Source: Dyella sp. AtDHG13 (GTDB lineage Bacteria > Pseudomonadota > Gammaproteobacteria > Xanthomonadales > Rhodanobacteraceae). From it: 57,859 nt of DNA. The notes under the pieces were generated by a model that was given only the letters and a program-made list of their open reading frames with translations, was not told where the DNA came from and ran no database searches. How positions within the stretch are numbered: position 1 is the stretch's first letter; every line of letters starts with the position of its first letter. The stretch covers positions 35,307 through 93,165 of the forward strand of contig NZ_QICJ01000016.1 in the NCBI RefSeq assembly GCF_003201105.1, given 5' to 3'. The translations under genes and the position numbers were made by a program. Below, in pieces: positions 52,153 through 57,859 of this stretch.

Positions 52153-53337
52153 TCAGCGGTCGCGAACCACTTCGGCGGGCGCCGCGTCGCCGGCCTTCTG
52201 CGCCAGCGGCAGCGCATCCTCGACCAGGTGCACCAGGAAGCGGCCCGGCTGCTCCTGCATCATCATGTGCGCGGAGTCGGCGAAGATCACCAGCCGCTTG
52301 GACGGCGCCTGCAGGTCGTCGAACCACTTTTCCGCGGTTTCGTGCGGCGTGGTGTAGTCGTGCGCGCCGACGTAGACGAGCACCGGGCAATCGAAATGCG
52401 TGGTGTGGTCGAAGTCCACGTCCAGCAGCGCATCGAGCAGGTGATGCAGCGAGAACAGGCTGCCCTTGTCGATGGCGTCCAGGTCTTCGCGGGTGTAGTC
52501 GGGCGAGAGTTCTTCCGCGTCCACGTCGAACTGGTAGTCCTTGCGTCCCCAGGCGAGGCCGCCGTAATACATCTCCCACTGGCCGCGCACGCCGATGCGC
52601 TCGGGCGTGAGCTTGGCGGTGCCAGGATACGGGCCGATGCCTTCCAGTGCGGCGATGGCCTTGGTGTTGCCCTCGGCCCTGGCGCGGCCCAGCGCATAGT
52701 TGTAGCCGATGGCTTCGTTGCGCCGGCCGTTCACCACCTGGCCCGCCGAGATGTACGCGTAGAACCAGTCCGGATGCTTCTGCGCCAGGTGCACGCCAAG
52801 CGCCGTGCCCCACGAATGCCCCAGCAGGAAGATCTTCTGCTTGTGGTAGTGCTCGCGCAGGTATTGGGCGACCTGTGCGGCGTCGTCGGTCATGGTCTCC
52901 ACGTTCATGCCGGGCGCCATCGCCGCTTCGCTGTTCGCGCGATAGGTCTTGCCCGCGCCGCGCTGGTCCCACTGCACGACGGTGAAGTAGTCCTCCCACG
53001 CGCTCTGGAAGGTGTAGCCCTCGGGCATGGCGGGCGCGGCCGGGCCGCCGTGCAGGAACAGCAGGATGGGATTGCGCCGATCCTTGCCGCGCACGGAGAT
53101 CCACTGGTCGATGCCGTTGATGTGCAGCTTGATCTTCTCGTTGATGCCTTGCGACGGAAGGATCATGCGGTTGCTGTCGAGGATGCGGCGCACTTCGTCG
53201 CGCGAGATCATCGACTTGTCCGGCGTGGCCGCCACCGTGGCCGGCTTGGCGGGCGCTTCGTCGGCATGGGCGTGGCCCGCGGCGAAACCGGCGGCAAGAA
53301 ACAACGAGACGAACGCGGACGTGCGCAAGATATTCAA
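52153..53337 (-). CDS. Secreted alpha/beta hydrolase, proline-iminopeptidase-like (S33)
   Basis: 394 residues starting with TTG 53337, supported by AGGAGAGCTGTC and by the signal peptide that follows (TSAFVSLFLAAGFAAGHAHA). HGGPAAPAMP is the oxyanion loop, and the nucleophile elbow is LLGHSWGTALG. Asp (YVGAHDYTTPHE) and His (FADSAHMMMQ) complete the triad. It differs from the cytosolic Pip in having a signal peptide and extended N-terminus, so it probably works on periplasmic or imported peptides or esters. Confidence 0.88.
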   Translation of the reverse strand: MNILRTSAFVSLFLAAGFAAGHAHADEAPAKPATVAATPDKSMISRDEVRRILDSNRMILPSQGINEKIKLHINGIDQWISVRGKDRRNPILLFLHGGPAAPAMPEGYTFQSAWEDYFTVVQWDQRGAGKTYRANSEAAMAPGMNVETMTDDAAQVAQYLREHYHKQKIFLLGHSWGTALGVHLAQKHPDWFYAYISAGQVVNGRRNEAIGYNYALGRARAEGNTKAIAALEGIGPYPGTAKLTPERIGVRGQWEMYYGGLAWGRKDYQFDVDAEELSPDYTREDLDAIDKGSLFSLHHLLDALLDVDFDHTTHFDCPVLVYVGAHDYTTPHETAEKWFDDLQAPSKRLVIFADSAHMMMQEQPGRFLVHLVEDALPLAQKAGDAAPAEVVRDR

Positions 53338-53630
53338 GACAGCTCTCCTGTGTGTGTCCGTGGAGCCCCTCTGCTCCAGCGGATGTTGTATGCGCGCCTA
53401 CATTCCGATGCGGCGCCGCTGCGATGGAGAGAGCAAGCGGCGTGCCAGCCCCGCGCTGCAGCGCGGAAGCCCGCCGGATCAGTGACTTGCGCCTGATGGC
53501 GTGCAACCGGCCGGGCGTCCGCGGACAAAGGCGCGGACGTCCGCCCTGTCCGCGCGCCCCGCCCCTTCACCCATGAGACATCCATTTTGCCGCACACTGG
53601 CCGACCTCTTTGCATGCCCAGGTCGTTCAC

Positions 53631-54749
53631 GTGCGAGTCGCTCATCCCACGCATCGTTCCACTTTTTCGCTACGCCCGGCGCTGTGCGCCTTCGTCATGT
53701 TGCTGGGCGGCGCCGCGAGCACGCAGGCCGATGCACAGGGTTCGCCGCGCAACGCCGCGCCAGCGGCGAATGGCGGCCAGCTCGCCGTGCAGGTGAATGA
53801 CGACCGCATCACGCTGTCCGTGGCCAAGGTGCCGCAGGTGTACCTGTACGGCACTATCGACGCGGACGCGGCGCAGCGCGTGGGCGCGATGATCCAGTCG
53901 CGCAAGATCCCGCCCAACAGCGACATCTATCTCAACTCGCCCGGCGGTGACCTCGCGGCGGGCATGGCGTTGGGGCGCCTGTTCCGCGCAGGCAACATGA
54001 CCACGCACCTGGGCTCGCCGCGACGCACCGCGACGCAGCCGATCTTCCCGAAGGCCTCGCAATGCGTGGATGCCTGCGCCTACGCCTATGCCGGCGGACT
54101 GTTCCGCTGGGCGCCCACGGGCAGCGACCGCTTCGGTGCGCAGCCTGTGAGCGGCAACCCTTCCGCGAGTGCGGCCAGCGCGTATCTGAAGGACATGGGC
54201 GTGAATCCGCAGGTGTTCGGCAGCGCACCCAGCAGCGAAGTGACCTGGCTGGATGCGGAGCAGATGCGCAAGGATGGCCTGGCCAACAACGGCCGCCTCA
54301 CGCCCACCGCGGTCTACGGCCCGGCGAACGGCGGCACCTCGCTCACGCTCACGCAGCAGGCGCGCGATGGCGAGCATCGACTGATCCTTCAATGCCGTCC
54401 CGATGGCCTGTCCATCACCGCCAATTACGCCATTGGCGCGGACCGCGCGCGGCAAATGGTGGCACGCGCCACGCATTCGTATTTCGAGGTCAACGACAAG
54501 CCCGTCGCCGAGGACAACCACGCGAACATCGCCACCGTGGGCCAGTCGGTGGTGTTCACCCAGAGCATTCCGCTTGCGCAACTGAGCCAGCTGCCGTCCG
54601 CTTATCTCATGGCCGCGTGGCTGGCCGACCGCGGCGGCAACGTGCGTTACGGCTTCTGGATGGAAATGGAACCGGTACGCAACGAGTTGCGCAGCTTCAG
54701 CAACGGCTGCCAGCAGATGGCCAAACAGACCGCCGCCGCCCGGAGCTGA
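53631..54749 (+). CDS. Secreted ClpP-fold (COG3904-like) protein, catalytic Ser apparently replaced
   Basis: About 372 residues. Start uncertain: GTG 53631 is listed because AGGTC precedes it and a signal (LCAFVMLLGGAASTQADA) follows; TTG 53610 and ATG 53697 are alternatives. The ClpP-like domain is clear: YLYGTIDADAAQRV, YLNSPGGDLAAGMALGRLFR and the post-nucleophile helix region. At the usual nucleophile (C-x-S-A-C) it reads CVDACAYAYAGG, with Asp147 in place of Ser. A second uncharacterised half follows. It may be a non-catalytic binding or chaperone protein of the periplasm. Confidence 0.75.
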   Translation: MRVAHPTHRSTFSLRPALCAFVMLLGGAASTQADAQGSPRNAAPAANGGQLAVQVNDDRITLSVAKVPQVYLYGTIDADAAQRVGAMIQSRKIPPNSDIYLNSPGGDLAAGMALGRLFRAGNMTTHLGSPRRTATQPIFPKASQCVDACAYAYAGGLFRWAPTGSDRFGAQPVSGNPSASAASAYLKDMGVNPQVFGSAPSSEVTWLDAEQMRKDGLANNGRLTPTAVYGPANGGTSLTLTQQARDGEHRLILQCRPDGLSITANYAIGADRARQMVARATHSYFEVNDKPVAEDNHANIATVGQSVVFTQSIPLAQLSQLPSAYLMAAWLADRGGNVRYGFWMEMEPVRNELRSFSNGCQQMAKQTAAARS

Positions 54750-54877
54750 GCGCCTTCGCGCCGACCATGCCGCATGGCATGTGACGACGCATCGCGCGCA
54801 GTGGCAACCTCGCTGCCGTGTATTCGGGGCACGGCGCGAGCCGCGCCTCGATCCTCCACTGAACGACGAGGTGCATC

Positions 54878-55537
54878 ATGTGGAAGACGATGGCGGCGGC
54901 ATCCCTGGCCCTGGCCTGCCTTGCGCTGCCGGCGCACGGCCAGACGCCGGAACGAACGGTGAGCGGCACGACCGTCACCTCGACCCATGACCCGACGCTG
55001 CGCATCGACCTGCCCGCCTCGGCGCGGTACGTAGGCGCGGATCGCTGGCTGCTGCTGGGCTTCGACGATTGCGAGATGCACCTGTTCGTGGATGCCGACG
55101 CCGACAAACACATCCAGCGCCTGTACTGGGTGCAGTTCGAAGCCTATATCCCCGAACGTCCCGAGCTGCATCACGACTACTCGGCCTCACGCCGCGTCAC
55201 CATCGACGGACTGGATTTCTACCTCGACACCTGGGTGCAGGACGCCAGCCAGCCCGCCGAGAAGGATTCCGACGGCGACCACCAGCGGCGCCTGCTCGCC
55301 GCCAAGGGCTATACGCGACCGGCGAATGGCATGTACGTGCGGCTGGTCCACCTGCCCGATGCGCAGAAGCGCAAGGAGCTGATGGTGATCTACGGCGAAG
55401 ACCTCGCGCCCACGGGCTACACCGCTGCGCAGCTTGGCGAGCATGGCGAGGCGCATGGGCGCTGGACGGGGATCGAGAAGGGGTTGATCGAGCGGGCGCG
55501 GGAGCGGGTGTCGTTTCGGCCCCTGAGTCAACACTGA
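54878..55537 (+). CDS. Secreted protein of unknown function
   Basis: 219 residues with a clear signal (ASLALACLALPAHG-QTP). The mature chain is rich in acidic and aromatic residues (RWLLLGFDDCEMHLFVDADA, VTIDGLDFYLDTWVQDASQP) and contains one Cys. There is no membrane anchor after the signal and no recognisable motif. GAGG precedes the ATG. It stands alone between the ClpP-fold gene and a REP-rich stretch. Confidence 0.7.
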   Translation: MWKTMAAASLALACLALPAHGQTPERTVSGTTVTSTHDPTLRIDLPASARYVGADRWLLLGFDDCEMHLFVDADADKHIQRLYWVQFEAYIPERPELHHDYSASRRVTIDGLDFYLDTWVQDASQPAEKDSDGDHQRRLLAAKGYTRPANGMYVRLVHLPDAQKRKELMVIYGEDLAPTGYTAAQLGEHGEAHGRWTGIEKGLIERARERVSFRPLSQH

Positions 55538-55551
55538 GACCTCAGTTTGCT

Positions 55552-55795
55552 CGTCATTCCCGCGAAGGCGGGAATGACGATCCATGAGGCTTGACGCAAG
55601 CAACTCGCGCCCGGCTCTTAGAACCGGTTCAAAATCTCGCATGACCACCTATATCCCTCACCGTCATTCCGGCGCAGGCCGGAATCCAGTAACGGGGATG
55701 ATCGGTCATCGCGTGACATCTAAGTCATTGGTGCTTCCGCGAAAACCGCACATAGAAGTCACTGGATTCCGACCTTCGCCGGAATGACGGTGAGG
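55552..55795. repeat. REP-like palindrome plus composite element
   Basis: A single perfect palindrome CGTCATTCCC..GGGAATGACG lies at 55552-55579. The composite element 55661-55795 has left arm CCGTCATTCCGGCGCAGGCC and right arm CACTGGATTCCGACC..GGAATGACGG around a ~70-bp core with CTTCCGCGAAAACCGC. It is the same structure as 29264-29393 and lies between convergent genes. Confidence 0.87.
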
Positions 55796-55830
55796 GGATG
55801 GGATACTGACGCGAGATTTTGGAGAGCCTC

Positions 55831-57480
55831 TTACTGCGCCCTCTCACCACCCGGATGCGACACGAACTTCGGCGGCGTCGCCTCGTTGGCGAACTGCCAC
55901 GCGCTGAGATACGCCAGCTTGAGGATCTTCGCCATCTTCGGGTAATCGATCTTTTCCGCCGTGTCGCTCGGATGGTGGTAGTCCGGATGGAATCCGGTGA
56001 ACCACCAGAAGGCCGGCACGTTGTGCAGCACGAATGGGAACTGGTCGGAGCGGAAGAACACGTTCAGCGCGTACTCGTGGTCGAAGCGGTCATCCAGCGT
56101 GAGGCCCACGTCCGCATTCGCCTTGGCCACGGTGCGCTGGTAGTCCGGGCTGTACGCCGCGCCGATCAGGTTGAGGCGGTTGCTGGTGTCGGCCGGGATG
56201 TCGATCAGTCCGTCAGTCTGCGGGCTGGGCTTCTCGTCGCGGCCGATCATGTCGAAGTTGATCATCGCGCGCGTGGTGTCCAGCGGACGCAGCGGATGCG
56301 CGGCCAGGTAGTACGCGCCGAGCAGGCCGCGCTCTTCCGCCGCGAACACGGCGAACAGGATCGAGCGCCTGGGCTTGGCGGGATTGGCCGCGAACGCGCG
56401 CGCCAGCGTCACCACGCCCACTGTGCCAGAGGCATTGTCGTCGGCGCCGTGCCAGATCTTGTCGCCGGCCTGGCCGTCATGGTCGTGATGCGCGCTGATG
56501 ATGATGGTTTCCGGCGCCAGCTTCGGATCGCTGCCTTCGATCAGGCCCACCGCATTCCAGGTGGTCGCCTCGCGGCGCGTGCTGTTCTTCAGGTGCAGGC
56601 TGATGGCGGTGTCCGGCAGCGGCTGCGAACGCGGCTTCAGGTCGCTGTCGATGCCCGACTGCAGCGCGAGCGGCGTGCTGCCACTGGTGGCCAGCAAGGC
56701 GTTCGCCACGTCGGCGGAGATGATCATGCTGGGGATGTGCAGCGGATTGTCTGCCAGCGCCTGCGCGGGAATCGGGTTGGCCGCGTGCTCGGCATGATGG
56801 CCGATGCGCGTGCGCACTTCCTGCGCGGAAGGATGGTTGTGCGAAGGCTCGGGCGCCATCAGCACGGCGACGGCGCCGTGCTCCTGCGCGTTCAACACCT
56901 TCACGTAACCGGTGGCATAGCGCGTGTTGCCGGTGCCGTTGAAGATGGACTTGGGGTCCTTCTCCTGCGGCTCGTGGTCGAACACCACCACTACCTTACC
57001 CTTCACGTCGAGGCCGGCGTAGTCGTCGTAGCCCAGCTCCGGCGCGGTGATGCCGTAGCCGGCGAACACCACGGGCGCGGAGACATCCTGGTCGGTGGGA
57101 AACGCGCCGGACACGTCCGGATCCTTCCACTCGGTGTCCTTGCCCTTGCGCTTGAGCACCAGGCGCGTGGCCTTGGCGTCGGGACGGTACTCGATCAGCG
57201 GCACGGCCTGCAGGAAGCTGGGCCTGCCCTCGGCATCCGTCGCGGCGGGCTTGAGCCCGGCCTTGTCGAACTCCGAGGCGATCCACTGCACGGCCGCGTC
57301 ATCGCCCGGCTGCAGCGAGAGCCGGCCCTGCAGCGCGTCGGAGGCAAGGAAGCTGATGTCGGCATGCAGGTCGCGCTCGCGGATCTGCGCCAGGCCGGGC
57401 TGCTCGGTGGCGGGAACCGCCGCGAGCGCGGCGGTGGTGAAGGTCGCGGCGAGCGCGAAGGCAAGGAACCTGCGGGGCAT
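55831..57480 (-). CDS. M28 family metallopeptidase with PA domain
   Basis: 549 residues from ATG 57480, supported by GGAGTGTCC and a signal peptide (LAFALAATFTTAALAA). A PA-like insert spans ~150-300 (PVVFAGYGITAPELGYDDYA). The M28 zinc ligands are in order: His/Asp in SAHHDHDG, bridging Asp in GADDNASGTVG, Glu pair AEERGLLGAYY, Asp in NFDMIGRDEKP and His in YHHPSDTAEKIDY. A secreted or periplasmic aminopeptidase of the glutamate-carboxypeptidase-like branch is expected. It is divergent from the GntR-family gene across 237 bp. Confidence 0.92.
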   Translation of the reverse strand: MPRRFLAFALAATFTTAALAAVPATEQPGLAQIRERDLHADISFLASDALQGRLSLQPGDDAAVQWIASEFDKAGLKPAATDAEGRPSFLQAVPLIEYRPDAKATRLVLKRKGKDTEWKDPDVSGAFPTDQDVSAPVVFAGYGITAPELGYDDYAGLDVKGKVVVVFDHEPQEKDPKSIFNGTGNTRYATGYVKVLNAQEHGAVAVLMAPEPSHNHPSAQEVRTRIGHHAEHAANPIPAQALADNPLHIPSMIISADVANALLATSGSTPLALQSGIDSDLKPRSQPLPDTAISLHLKNSTRREATTWNAVGLIEGSDPKLAPETIIISAHHDHDGQAGDKIWHGADDNASGTVGVVTLARAFAANPAKPRRSILFAVFAAEERGLLGAYYLAAHPLRPLDTTRAMINFDMIGRDEKPSPQTDGLIDIPADTSNRLNLIGAAYSPDYQRTVAKANADVGLTLDDRFDHEYALNVFFRSDQFPFVLHNVPAFWWFTGFHPDYHHPSDTAEKIDYPKMAKILKLAYLSAWQFANEATPPKFVSHPGGERAQ

Positions 57481-57717
57481 GGACACTCCGTTGGGCGCGG
57501 ACGGCTGGCCGTCCGTGGGGTTGGGTCGCCCGAGCGTGCCACGCGGGTCTCGATCGTTCAAATCCGACCATCGTCGCGCCGGCTCCCGCAAAGCGGCGAT
57601 AGCTCGCAAAATTTCACGTAAAACAGCTTGGCAGGGAGCGAGTCGGGCGCTTATAGCCAGTTTGTAGACAATCGACCCGGACGCGTCGCCGCCGGGCGCG
57701 GGGAGCCAGAGGATCTC

Positions 57718-57859
57718 ATGATGAAGCCGATCACCGTTCGCAGCCTGTACGGGCACGTCATGCACGAGCTCGGGCAGCGCATCGTCAGCGGCAAGGTGAA
57801 GCCCGGCGAGATCCTGCCGCGCGAGGAATCCCTGGCCGAAAGCCTGCAGGTCAGCCGCA
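57718..57859 (+). CDS. GntR/FadR-family transcriptional regulator, N-terminal part (cut by window end)
   Basis: 47 codons visible from ATG 57718 (AGAGG before it). The N-terminus MMKPITVRSLYGHVMHELGQ continues IVSGKVKPGEILPREESLAE and SLQVSR. This is the start of the GntR winged helix (G-x-x-x-PGE-x-LP-x-E-x-x-LA). The effector domain lies outside the window, so FadR versus other subfamilies cannot be told. Confidence 0.85.
   Translation, partial: MMKPITVRSLYGHVMHELGQRIVSGKVKPGEILPREESLAESLQVSR

Overview
The window is a dense, GC-rich chromosomal segment. It most resembles a gammaproteobacterium of the Xanthomonadales, and I would guess Rhodanobacteraceae (Dyella, Luteibacter or Rhodanobacter type). 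The reasons are two large TonB-dependent receptors of the Xanthomonas/Caulobacter type, a receptor/halogenase-like/GH3/LacI glycan locus, an S53 peptidase, and many short palindromes of the form GTCATTCCGGC...GCCGGAATGAC between genes. I see no rRNA, tRNA, CRISPR array, prophage or intact insertion sequence. The family assignment is inference; the repeats and genes are read directly.

Layout. 0-2.2 kb: 3' end of a trimeric autotransporter adhesin, with terminator. 2.3-5.5 kb: a GT9 (heptosyltransferase-like) enzyme and a Kef-type K+/H+ antiporter. 5.6-8.4 kb: a LysR regulator divergent from a DUF4865/tautomerase operon led by an 18-codon micro-ORF, then soxR divergent from a small monooxygenase with a SoxR box between them. 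8.4-9.7 kb: gene-free DNA packed with hairpins. 9.7-15.3 kb: hemB, an S53 peptidase, a frameshifted acidic-tail small protein and a TPR-GGDEF diguanylate cyclase. 15.3-25.0 kb: a GT39-like membrane enzyme, a three-gene RND efflux operon and a two-component system. 25.1-29.2 kb: a MrfA/MrfB-like DNA-repair pair and a MarC protein.

29.4-34.3 kb is the most interesting region. A DoxX-thioredoxin-CcdA operon runs divergently from a bufferin-type RiPP operon: a Cys-rich precursor, a DUF692/MNIO maturase and a DUF2063 partner. An AraC regulator follows. 34.4-43.7 kb: a serine hydrolase, a MliC-like protein, a TonB receptor, a retropepsin-like protein, proline iminopeptidase and two unknown proteins. 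43.7-52.0 kb: a glycan-uptake locus (halogenase-like flavoprotein, TonB receptor, GH3 glucosidase, LacI repressor) tied together by three copies of one palindromic operator. 52.2-57.9 kb: an alpha/beta hydrolase, a ClpP-fold protein lacking the expected Ser, an unknown secreted protein, an M28 peptidase and the start of a GntR-family regulator.

How they work together. Three regulatory circuits can be read from DNA: SoxR with its box; LacI with three operators; and a QseB/PmrA-like response regulator with a CTTAGG-N5-CTTAAA box at its own promoter and a degenerate copy at the adjacent efflux operon. The bufferin locus is probably a periplasmic metal-binding system, and the neighbouring thiol-reducing operon may keep its cysteines functional (inference).
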